A stretch of DNA of 64,000 bases, from assembly GCA_008692225.1 (NCBI GenBank), contig VICG01000013.1, positions 1,674,001 to 1,738,000 of the forward strand. The letters are read 5' to 3'. This stretch comes from Monilinia fructicola (Eukaryota; Ascomycota; Leotiomycetes; Helotiales; Sclerotiniaceae). Below the pieces are notes generated by a model that saw nothing but the letters and a program-made list of their open reading frames with translations, was not told the DNA's origin and did not search any database. Position numbers and translations under genes: made by a program. Every line of letters starts with the position of its first letter. Position 1 is the stretch's first letter. Positions 50,805-61,309 of this stretch are shown one piece after another.

Positions 50805-53228
50805 ATGGCTAAGTTTCGCTCCCTTCTTAAATTCTTCTCCTTTCAAACGCTACTCTCCACCGCCACCACCTCCCACCCAATTCAAAGTTATGATTACATG
50901 TGAGTGTAAGTCACCCATGATTAGAAGTTAATTCAAACATTCATTACATCTAGCATAATTGGTGGCGGTACAGCCGGCTTAGCGATAGCAGCCCGTCTCA
51001 CAGAAAACCCCCAAACCTCCGTGCTTGTTCTTGAAGCTGGAGACGACCATTCAAATGATACAAATGTACTTGCACCTGGTTTATATACTGGCATGTATGG
51101 TAATCCTGAATACGATTGGAATTACAAAAAAAACTATACCACAGGTAGATACTACACCCTCTTATCTCACTAGAGTAGACCTTGACAGAGTTACAAAGGT
51201 CCATGCAAACAATCAAGTCATAGCCCATCCACGAGGCAAACAATTGGGTGGTTCAAGCGCTATAAAACTTCCTATACTGGACACATGCTTCTCAGCAGGA
51301 TATCAACAGCTGGGGCGAGCTTGGAAATGTGAATTGGTCATGGGAAGCCCTGGACCCATTTTTCAAGCGCTCGGAACGATTTGTTTCTCCTTCTCGCGTT
51401 GTTGAGCATGATTTGCAGACAGAAAGTATCGTTCCAAATATCCATGGCGATGATGGACCAATCTCCAATACTTTTCCGGATATTTACGGCCTGATTGATG
51501 AAGCCTGGCCTCGGACTTTTGAAGCTCTTGGTTTAGACGTGAAAAGTGACCCAAGAGATGGTTTGGCGTTAGGAGGATATACAAATCTTTTGAATTTGGA
51601 TCTAAATGGTAGAAAGAGAATCTACGCGGCGACAGCATATTACTTGCCTGCTTCAAAACGACCGAATTTAAAAGTGATCACCGGAGCACTTGTGGAAAAG
51701 ATCATCTTAAAAAAGGGACATGAAGGAGTTACAGCTACGGGGGTGGTCTATTCGAATGGAACTGTTGCTAATGCAAAGAAAGAAGTAATAGTATCCGCAG
51801 GCTCCATTGGAAGTCCACAAGTCCTTGAATTGTCAGGGATTGGAAATACAGATATACTCAACAAACAAGGAATCGAAGTTTTTGTGAATAACAAAAACGT
51901 GGGCGAGAACTTACAAGATCATGTTTACGTTCCTATTGGGTATATTCTCCTTGTTTGTTAATTTACACCTTTAGCTGACAACTTGCCTTAGCTTCAGAGT
52001 CAATCCTGGGATAAACACTCTAGACAATTTTACCGACCCTGCATTCTTCGATGCCGCTTATGATGAGTATCTCACTAATTCTACTGGTCCTCTGGCAACC
52101 ACTGGTGCAAGTTCGGGACTTTTATCTTGTCCACAGATAGGTTGCAAGAACCTGATACCGCCAGTAAAATTCTCGAATAAACTTCGTCCCGGTTTAAGGG
52201 AGCAGTACGAATTGCAGGCAAAATACTTCGCTACTGAGGCAGTTACACAAGAGTAAGTGAAATTTTGACATGAGCTCTATTTTGCAGTACCCTTTGCATG
52301 AGATTGCGACATTCTGTGGTAGATGATTTTCCGGGTCACCAGGTGATGCATCATCTTCAACATAGCCATGTCCCCATCTCATACTGTACAACCAAGCTCA
52401 AATCATCTTGCAATTTACAATCGCTATACACCAATCCACAACTAACGCGTCATCCCTGACTGACTGTAAATGGTGGAATGTCTCCCCTCCACTCGAACGA
52501 CACCTCCCAGCTCTTCTTCACGCCTCAACCAGGAAACTACCTCTCACTCCTCGGCGTTCTCGAACATCCTTTTTCCCGTGGTTCCACTCACATTTCCTCC
52601 TCTTCCCCGTCTGCCTACCCAACCCTCGACCCTAATTACCTTTCTCACCCATTCGATCTCACGGGTAACTATAATACTTTCTTTCTCGTGTGATTCTAAA
52701 TGTTCAGCTCTACAAGAAATTTTATGTGCGCTTCATCTTCACTGTCAAATATAGCACCTGATCCTCTATTTTTTTCCAATCCCTCTCATGCTTCACTTTC
52801 AACTTTCAATCAACTCTTGTAGATACCCTGATGTGTTGATAAGTATCTACTAACATCCTACTTCCAACCCAGTACTCGCCGCCATAACAACACATTTACA
52901 ATCTCTTGCCTCGGTTTCCCCACTATCCAACTACCTCCTAGAAAACGGCACCGTGTACCAATTCGGTTACTATCCTCTTAATAAAACCAACATCGTTCCT
53001 TTCATAAAAGCAAACCTGCAATCTGAATATCATCCCATAGGAACCTGTTCAATGCTCCCTCTAACCAAAGGCGGGGTAGTTGATGAGAAATTCAGAGTAT
53101 ATGGTGTGAAGGGACTTCGGGTAATTGACGCAAGTATTTTTCCATTGTTAGTAAGGGGAAACTTGCAGAGTTTGGTTTATGCCATCGCGGAAAGAGGTGC
53201 GGAGTTTATTTTAGAGGATGGAGATTGA
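50805..53228 (+). CDS. GMC oxidoreductase with several frame breaks
   Basis: FAD-dependent glucose-methanol-choline oxidoreductase, secreted. Probable exons 50805-50899, 50954-51144, 51199-51939, 51992-52252, 52288-52664 and 52873-53228; the last intron is unusually long (208 nt). A signal-like N-terminus precedes the FAD dinucleotide loop IIGGGTAGLAIAARL; HPRGKQLGGSSAI and AGSIGSPQVLELSGIG are GMC signatures, and the catalytic-region His lies in YHPIGTCSM. The C-terminal FPLLVRGNLQSLVYAIAE is close to usual. Extra bases occur in A8 at 51126-51133 and A4 at 51264-51267, and the 52288-52460 stretch needs three more, one possibly a 4-bp ACTG duplication near 52455. With five bases removed the length is 672 codons. 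It may be mis-sequenced or a real pseudogene. Substrates in this family are alcohols or sugars. Confidence 0.75.
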
Positions 53229-53916
53229 TGATGAGTAAAACGAGAGATTGGAAAGGCGGTACGCTCTGAGATCTATTGGAATAATTCACCACGGCCATAC
53301 AGATTGACAACCGAGGTCATAATTATAATCCTCAAATGATAATCGAGAATCAAAATTGTATGATATGACTGTTAAAAGCTGGGTGGTTCTTCCATAACTC
53401 CACTCTGTACATGTCCTAAGTATCTACTTGAGTCACGCATAATCTACTACAAGAGTTGAATATACCAGTTGTTTGCCGCGAAACTCTATGAACAACATTT
53501 GTTAACATTATATCTGATATTTTTCATGATATCTATCATACCTAACACTGTTGCATTTAAAGTTGCAAGTGTCACTTCACAGTCATATCGAAGCAAGATG
53601 CGGAGATGATACTCACATAATATTGTTTTCCTCCACAAATATGGCGGATTCTGTCATTCCTGATCCATTTTAACAGTCATATATGACAATTCAACATGAA
53701 TAATGTTTATTTGCAGGATCTGAATATAAGAATCCGTTTTTTTAATTCCTCTTCGAGTCAATTTGGACGCTCGCTTGCGGGTCTTCGAGGAGCTTAAAAA
53801 TGCTCTGTTTCTCCCTTCTGGAGTTTGCTTCTTCAGCCTTTACATTTAAGTCGAAAAGATAACTCTTACATTTAAATCTACAGATCTACAAATCTACGCA
53901 TCTATATATTTTCATT
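53229..53916. other. Intergenic region without a supported gene
   Basis: AT-rich 688 bp between the GMC gene and the CCHC-repeat gene. No repeat, RNA gene or frame of interest is seen; the right part contains the promoter of the next gene. Confidence 0.5.
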
Positions 53917-54909
53917 ATGGAGAATACGTATTCTTTGCACACTTCCGCATATCATTGTGAAAATTGTGACGCACGGTCACCGCAAAGTAACGATATAAGG
54001 TGGAAAGGAAGGCATTTGCAGGATAATCCCCTATGCAGCGCTGCCTATGCAAGAGGAGCTGAAAGACTGCCTTTTAGGGATCCGGTGGCTTCAGGGTCGA
54101 TTGGTATCTCCTATTACACATCTCATTGTGATGCTTGTAATGCATGGGTACCTGTAAGGCACGGTATAAGCTGGAAATCAGAACATTTGAAGGGAAGTAA
54201 GTTGTGTCGCCATGCACACCAACGCCGCAAATTGCCTTACTGGGATGGGAATGCTGCTGCGTTGCCTAATATCGTCTATTACGCATCTTATTGTGAATGT
54301 TGTAATCAAGGGATACCTGACGACATGGGGTGGAAAGCAAATCATATGAAAGATCACTCCGAATGTCTCAATGCCTATAAAAGAAACGAGTTGCTTTATA
54401 GGGATCGAGACACTCCTATTATGCCTTCTCCCGCCGATATAGGTCTTCCACCTCCATCCCATTATCCTACTAGCGCCTCACAATCTCAAGATCAACAGCC
54501 TCAAGACAGCCCTTATTTTCCTCAACCCTCCGTTCCACAAGGAGGACATTCACAATACACAGATCAGCAAGCGTCATCCTCATCCTCTGCCCCACAAGGA
54601 AATACATATCAACAAACTCAAAGCTATTATCAATACCCGCACCAGCAATATGCTCAACATCAATCACAAGCTTATGAGTATTCCAACGAGGGAGAGCAGG
54701 CAGCATATAACAACCCCGCAGAAAGTAGTCAGACAGCCTGGGAATATACTGGATCGTCCAACGTACAAGCTCAGCCGGAGTCCGCATCCGAACAACCCGC
54801 CCCTCAACGTGATGATCACCAACGTAGAAGTCACCGTCCCGCCGGAACAAGTAGCAGCAGTAGCCACGGGCATCGCCATCATCAACATCATCGTCGTCGT
54901 CGCGACTGA
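53917..54909 (+). CDS. Uncharacterised protein with three CCHC repeats and a Q-rich tail
   Basis: Single-exon protein of 330 aa, not recognised. Residues 10-165 contain three tandem repeats of about 50 aa, each with the pattern Cys-x2-Cys-x13-15-His-x6-Cys: YHCENCDARSPQ...IRWKGRHLQDNPLC, SHCDACNAWVPV...ISWKSEHLKGSKLC and SYCECCNQGIPD...MGWKANHMKDHSEC. All three keep Trp-Lys two residues before the His and end in a short Leu-Pro/Leu-Tyr-x-Asp segment. Spacing differs from retroviral-type zinc knuckles (Cx2Cx4Hx4C). The rest is disordered: Gln, Ser, Tyr and Pro-rich, prion-like, finishing with a His/Arg-rich end (SSHGHRHHQHHRRRRD). Zinc binding is inferred. No signal peptide or membrane segment is present. 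Confidence 0.75.
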   Translation: MENTYSLHTSAYHCENCDARSPQSNDIRWKGRHLQDNPLCSAAYARGAERLPFRDPVASGSIGISYYTSHCDACNAWVPVRHGISWKSEHLKGSKLCRHAHQRRKLPYWDGNAAALPNIVYYASYCECCNQGIPDDMGWKANHMKDHSECLNAYKRNELLYRDRDTPIMPSPADIGLPPPSHYPTSASQSQDQQPQDSPYFPQPSVPQGGHSQYTDQQASSSSSAPQGNTYQQTQSYYQYPHQQYAQHQSQAYEYSNEGEQAAYNNPAESSQTAWEYTGSSNVQAQPESASEQPAPQRDDHQRRSHRPAGTSSSSSHGHRHHQHHRRRRD

Positions 54910-55320
54910 AATCAAGGCAATACATCACACACGTACCCCGGACAGCCTCAAAAGATGTCCGTCTGACAATTTCCTTCACAAAAGTTTGCGCATTTCTTTC
55001 CATGTCGGTGCTGGCAAGTGGGGAAACCTTCTTGCGACAGAGCTTCGGAGGGCATCAAGGGCTGTAATTGGATTTGGTCTTTGCAATGCTCAAGAAGTGG
55101 AGATGGCGGGAAAGAAAAGTATTGGCCAGCATGATTGACTCTGTCACACTAGCCTACAAAAGTGATTTGCAGAATGCGTCATCAATTCCAAAATGCTACC
55201 CTAATAGTAATATGAAGAAAAATAACTTTTGTGCACAGCCATAGTCATCGCGTTACTTGTATGTCCCAGGTTTTGTCCTCGCCTCCCCTTGACGCTTACA
55301 ATAAGCGAAAAAGTACAAAC
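54910..55320. other. 3' region of the CCHC-repeat gene
   Basis: 411 bp without a supported gene; open frames here are continuations of shadow frames. It ends at the foldback element. Confidence 0.4.
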
Positions 55321-55998
55321 CGCCTACCCTACTTCTCGCCACCCCCCCTCCCCCATTCGGCCAGCATTTCCGGCAGGAAACGTGGATCGTGGTAAACTGA
55401 TCTTCATTGAATCTATCTAAGCTCTCTACTTATAGCCATGCCAACTGTGCCGCTCTGGCCGACACGTCGCGGCCGTCGGCTCTGTCGTCGCCGACTCCTT
55501 CCATGACGACCGTCACAATTTCACACCAAAAACGGTCATTTTAACGTCTTGATAACTTTCCGAAAAATGACTATATATTTTCTGAAATTTTAATCAAAGC
55601 TTCCCGAGGTCTTCATAGTCATCAATAGATTTGACAAATCTCAAACTTTTACGATTCTGTTTTAAAAACGTAATATAGAATTACAGAAAATGAGAATTTT
55701 CAGTTGTGGATATGTATAGAAATGATACTCGAGTATACAAAATCAAAACTTGGAAAAAAAAAAAAAAAAAAATTCACAACTTTTACACAAGAACAGTGAA
55801 ACATAATCCCCAAATTTTGATCAAAATCTATCCATCACTATACAAAAAAGCCTCACTCAAAATCCAAAAGATACACATATATTTTTCACAAAGGTATCGA
55901 GATGTTGAAATGGCCATTTTTGATAATTAAGATCTGATGAAATGCTAGCCACATGGGGGAGGGGGAGGGGCGCGAGAAGTAGGGAGGGTAATTAGGCG
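55321..55998. mobile_element. Foldback/MITE-like element with long imperfect inverted repeats
   Basis: A 678-bp non-coding segment whose left and right halves are related as reverse complements. The outer ends share a perfect 13-mer, CCCTACTTCTCGC (55327-55339) and its complement (55972-55984). This is followed by matching CCCTCCCCCAT and GGCxAGCATTT blocks. Further inside, CAAAAACGGTCATTTTAACG (about 55527-55546) aligns with the complement of 55900-55925 with few mismatches. The element includes an A19 run at 55754-55772 and no open frame with protein features. The arms are about 300 bp each, which fits a non-autonomous foldback element or MITE. Target duplications could not be defined. Confidence 0.65.
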
Positions 55999-56216
55999 AC
56001 TTGATACTTACAGTATATCAATATCATAAGATTTATCACATCTCATAAATACTTCTCAAAACTTCAAACTCTCCATCACCTTTCTATAGTTTGAGTGGGG
56101 GAAATTCGCAGGTTAATCGTAATTATTCACTATAGTAAGATCTTACAACCAACCCTCTAGATTCCACGCTCTAGATATTAAATATCGAATACCAATCCTG
56201 AAATATCATATATCAG

Positions 56217-56266
56217 AAAAAAAAAAAAAAAAAAAGATGCTAAAGATGCTAAAGATGCTAAAGATG
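56217..56266. repeat. Poly(A) run followed by (GATGCTAAA)3
   Basis: About 20 A residues are followed by three tandem copies of the 9-mer GATGCTAAA and a partial fourth, about 220 bp beyond the stop of the glycosyltransferase gene (which is on the other strand). Confidence 0.8.
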
Positions 56267-56482
56267 AAGAAAAGAAAATGTTTGTTTACGTGTCTAATGC
56301 TTTTGCTTTTACTTTTGCTGTTGCTGCTTCTCTTTCTCATGGATCCAATTCGCACCATCACGTAGTTCGTCATGAAAAACTCCTTTGATCAGAATATATT
56401 TGCTTGCTTGCTCGCTTATTATATTTTCGCTTATTATCTCGTTGCGGAAGAAGATTCCTCCAGAAATTCACATGGATAAACC

Positions 56483-59400
56483 TCAAGCAATCAGCTTTGG
56501 CGTCTCCTTCCCTTCAGGTTTTGCGCTTCCCTGATCAACGACTACTTGCTTCTCATCATGCCCCGTCACGGGGTGAAGCTCCTGATCACCTTCCTCTGCT
56601 TCCGGGGCCCTGGGGATCCCCTCCTGTCTCTTCAGTTTATCTTCTTCCAATTCTGTTGCAACTCCCTTTCTAGGTCTTTCCGCTTTCTCCAACTCCTTTC
56701 TCTGTTTCTTCAAAACCCCTTTGAGCCCTCCATTTTCTCCGTTCTTCTGCGCCTGTATTGCTCGTTCCGCTGCTCCTACACCCTCAAAAGCACCGTTCGA
56801 ACGCCATGTTCTGCGTTCCCGCATGACTTTCATTCGACCTTTTAGTCCCATCCCCCCATCGCGTCTTTTCTCATCCATTAATTTCCAGACCTGTAAGATT
56901 ACATTCCATCCATGTGTAAGTCTCTCCTCTATCTCCTTCCTCTCTTTGGGATTTGCCTCAAGGAGATTGACATCTCTTTGTCCCTGAAGAATTCTGGCTT
57001 TCCGTATGAACGCGGTAGGTTGTTTACTTTTTAATAATTCCTTATGTACACCCTTTAATGTGTATCCAAATGGTCCAACCACAGCACTGATATCCTTCAA
57101 TACAAACCCCGTAAGGCCCATTCCCACACCCTTTACAAAACCAAATGCACCATGATCCCGAGCTCCGGTATAAGGTTGCACCACCAGTCCCGTCACACCA
57201 TCATATATCCCAAAAATGAATTCCTCTCCAGCTGCTTTCAATCCACTCTTCATACCCGTAATCCGAGTTGGACGACGCACAGTCGTATCGCCATATAGAC
57301 GAGGAGCATTGTGAAACCCTTGGGCGAGGGCGAGTGCTAAATCCATGGGCGCACGAGCCACGGCTTCTGCTGACTCGCCGAAGCCATGTCCGATATCTTT
57401 TGCAACTTCTTCGGCCTCGTTATGCGTGGGATCGGAGGACAGCATGGATTGATTGTCGATATTGTAATTATTCTGGTTGGCCTGTGAAATTCGTTCCCCT
57501 TTGTTGGCCTGGCTTTGTTGGCGGGTAGGTTCACCACTTGTGGTGTGACCTGACATGCCGGCACCAAATGGTGAATTCATGGCACCTTTAGGACTGATGT
57601 CATTTGTTTCTGCCGAAGAGTTTACATTGTCAGCAATTTGGCTTGGGTTATCGTTCTCTTCGATCTGGTCTTCTTGGATCGTTTGATGAGTGAGGGTAGA
57701 AGTGTCTGCACTCTTTCGAAAGTCTGACTTCTTCTCAGCTAGAGTACTCCCACTTCCACTCTTTCTTGCATCTTCTGATCTTCTCTTCTTCCTCTCTTCA
57801 TGCATACTTCTCCTCTTTATCGTCTTTCGGACCTTGAATGGTATACTGCCCACACCAGCCGCCACTCCCGTGACCATACCTGTAACGGCTGTTGTAACAC
57901 CGCTGATAGGTTCACCTGGCCCTTCAAAATCATTCCACTCATGATGCCTAATGAGTCTCAATTGTTTGGAAGTAATTTTCTTCCTCTCCATCAGCAATTC
58001 GGCTGCCAGTGCGCTCAATCGCAAACTCGTGCCTTTCATAGTCCACACCGCCACTCGATCTTCAAAAATAGAACATCGCATAGAATGCTCTCCTCGGAGA
58101 GTGAGACTTCGATGGAATGATTTGACCGCGTTCTGTGCACCATCACCTTCTGCTTCAATATTCTTCGCGATTTTCTCGGCTTCTTCCCTCGCTTTATCTG
58201 TCAAAACACTGCTTGATACCTTCCGCTAATTTATCAGCATTTAGATTTTTGTATGGAACGGGATCAGCTCCGGCTCCCGAGCTACCAATCATCGACCCCC
58301 AGAATTGTTGATCACCGAAAAATGGAACAATCATAGTCGGCTTTCCGCATTTGAGGCCTATCGCGGTCGTTCCGGCACCACCATGATGTACCACTGCCTT
58401 GACTTTTGGAAAAAAGCCAATCATGTGGGGTATTTTCGAGCATGAATACATTATCCGGTGTATTCTCACCTCCAAGACCACCCCATCCTTTCGAAACCAA
58501 TGCTCTCACTCCGGCTTTCTTCACAGCTTCAAAGATCATCTCGGTAAACTTATCAGGGTCGTCAACAACGATAGAACCAAAACCAATATAAATAGGTGGT
58601 TCTCCATCATCAAGGAATTTTATCAAATCGTCCGGTGGTTTGAAAGAATCTGCTAGATCCAGGAAGACAAAACCAGCAATGTCAATTTCTGGTCCCCAAT
58701 CCTTGGGTTTGGGTACAAGACCGGGTGACCACAGGTACGTATATGGAACCTTGAGGCGATAAAGTTGACCCGGGGCCCATAGCGTCGATACCGGTTCCAG
58801 ACCTAACGTCTTAACTCTGAAATTATTGACTAGGTCACCAAGTCCTTGCCAGGTCATCATTTCTACCAACGGATAGGACATGAAATTCGTGTAACCCGGA
58901 TCGACGTTTGTTTTCTTAATATTGGCTAGAGGATGGGGGAATGCTTGCGTCGGGGTATATGGGAATGTAAACATGAGGTGAAGAGGCACGCCGAGTCGTT
59001 CTGCGCAATGAACATGTGCAAAACATGGAGGGTTAGCAATAATAGCATCTGCAACGAATGGTGCTTTATCTCCCATCATTTTAAGATTTGTAACATCTTT
59101 CTCCTCATCCGTAGCATTGATGCAAGCTCTCCAGAAGCCTTCAAACATTTCCGCCATCTGGTCCCTTCGCCTTCCAACTTCTCCTTTCTTCAGGGTATCC
59201 ATTGTCGGTATCATTCCTGGATTCTTGACCATAAACGCCATTAGTTCAGCAGGATCTCCACCAACAGAGAAAAACTCCAATCCCGAATCATTCTGTACAA
59301 AATCCCGAAAGGCAGGATGTGTTGCTATTCTCACTCTATGTCCATATTCCTTCAGATTTTTACCCAGCTTCAAAAATGGTTGAATATCGCCACGACTCCC

Positions 59401-60093
59401 AATAACCATGACAACAATGTTCAGTCTCGGTCTGGGTATATCCGAAGTGGCCGTCTCTTCCGATGATGATCTTGAGAGTTTTCCTCGTTGACGTCTCGCA
59501 AGGTTGGCCTCTGGTGTTTCGTCCGCCAAATTGTCATTCCCAATTTTATTGAAGAAAGTGGCGCCTAATGCTTTCGCAAGGTATCCTCGATTACTGGTCT
59601 CATTGACACTGATATTTAATCTCCCATCTCTCTTCGATACCCTTCCCCTGGTATGAAAATCATCATTTCCAACCTGAAATTTGTTATATTGATTCCTTCT
59701 ACCCGCATCACTCAGATTTTTCTTCCCTGGTATATACCTCGTCTTCCTCTTCTTCTCTTCTGGAACTTCTTGTTCGTCCTCGCTGCTGCTGCTACTACTT
59801 GTGGATCCATCGTCTCTATAATCGTTTGCTCTACTCCAGATCGCTTCATTCAACATGGACGTATTCGTTTGACCTCTTTTGTAAGCTGGCGCCAGTAGAG
59901 ATGATTTTGTCGTTGCTCGTGGTCTTTCAGTTTGCCAAACTTTCGTAGGTGCTAGGTTAGGTCGTCCTTCATGATGCGCAGTGTTCAAAATACTCGTATT
60001 AGGAATATCTGAGTGAGTGACAGACAATGATCTCGAGTGCGAAGGAATTTGTGATGGCCCATCGGCCATCGCGGGCCCACTGTTAGCAGTCAT
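56483..60093 (-). CDS. UDP-glycosyltransferase (sterol glucosyltransferase-like) with long C-terminal extension
   Basis: Family 28-type glycosyltransferase of the sterol 3-beta-glucosyltransferase group, about 1,202 aa, single exon. The N-terminal 230 residues are Ser/Arg-rich and disordered. The GT28 domain starts with VVMVIGSRGDIQPFLKLGKN and RIATHPAFRDFV; the sugar-nucleotide site is VVHHGGAGTTAIGLKCGKP followed by PFFGDQQFWG. It lacks the PH and GRAM domains of Atg26. The C-terminal 550 residues hold a segment GEEFIFGIYDGVTGLVVQPY, then GFVKGVGMGLTGFVLKD and GPFGYTLKGVHKEL, resembling the C-termini of VPS13/ATG2 lipid-transfer proteins. Extra bases lie at 58410-58415 (in the UDP-site region) and 58203-58206 (at the domain junction); removing both gives exactly 1,203 codons, so the two halves are one gene. 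Confidence 0.88.
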
Positions 60094-61309
60094 CTCTGTT
60101 GATGCTTCTGAAATTAAATATTAAGTATTAGAAATTGAGAAGGAGGGTGAAAGAAGAGATAAAACTCTTCACTGGCCCCAGAGTACCGTTAACAAGTAGA
60201 AAGTGTTAACAGCGCGGAAAGGAAAAAAAAAGATGATGGAGAGATATAGTAGTGAATGGTTAAGGAACAAGAATTAGACTTCAGAGATGGGTTATCAGAT
60301 GTCCACCCGTAGCACCCGACCATGGACTAGCAGCAAGTGAAACGGACTCTCTCACCCGATATGGACACCCAAACATTCGAGTAGAGTTGGTTACTCCAAT
60401 CACTCAACATTCAAAACAGCTGGAGAGAATGGTCCGCAGATGAACCCAAACTTTATTGAACGATCACTGGTAAAGTGCACTGTACCTTGCCACACCTTTT
60501 GAGCCTTGAATTCCTCACCATGACCAAAACAGGTAAGATTTCGACGCATACTTTCCAAGAGAAACATCGTTCTAGAAGCATGTTGTCGAGAAATGGACGG
60601 AAAACTGAAGTGTCGTCATACCGTTCTGTTCTGCAAATCAAAGCCGCGCTAAGCTTTTCTCGGCATTAGCCATAACCTTGATTTGATATGACCTCCCGTG
60701 ACCCGTCTCTCCTTGCAGCCCGGGCCAGTCCAAGCTGGAAGTACCGGCAAGTATTGATAATTTAACGCAAAAGCACTACTCGAGTACTCGAGTATTTTTC
60801 AACTTAATTTTCTCTCGCCTTCAACAGTTTTGAATGTGGAACCTACAAGGAGCTAACATCCAATGGCATTTTGGATTCATTTGTGTAATTCGAGTATCGA
60901 ATTCCAAGGTCAGTTCCATATAAACAATGCTCAAACAGGTTACACAGTTACACTACTAGGTAGATCAAAGATCAACCACCAAGAATATAGATTCTAGACG
61001 CCTTCAAACCTCTCCTATCAACCGTACTCGTATTCTTCCTCGAGTGACCTAATCAATCATTCGCAGTCATAAACATTGACAGAAAACAACGTGTGTGGGC
61101 ATAAATATCAATGTTTTATATCTTGTAATGCCAGAAATTAAAGTCCAACAGATGAGGCAATTCTTCTGGACTAGGTATACTAGACATAGCTGGAGTGATA
61201 AGAGGCTCCTCCTCACTCAAGTACAATATTAATGTCGCTTCCATGAGGAACATAATTCATACCTAAATAATCCCTTTCATAAAACCCCTTTGAGTCCATC
61301 AATCTCAGC
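60094..61309. other. Intergenic region without a supported gene
   Basis: 1.2 kb between the glycosyltransferase start and the stop of the next minus-strand gene. A small frame pair near 60453-60669 has no conserved features. One ACTACTAGGTAG motif occurs near 60953. Confidence 0.5.

Noticed and set aside
52194..52391. Minus-strand frame inside the GMC gene
   Set aside because: It is antisense to a coding exon and is open only by chance.
54650..55138. Plus-strand frame overlapping the CCHC-repeat gene
   Set aside because: It is an alternate frame through the Q-rich tail with no protein-like features of its own.
56404..58229. Several plus-strand Ser/Phe/Leu-rich frames
   Set aside because: They are antisense shadows of the C-terminal part of the glycosyltransferase.
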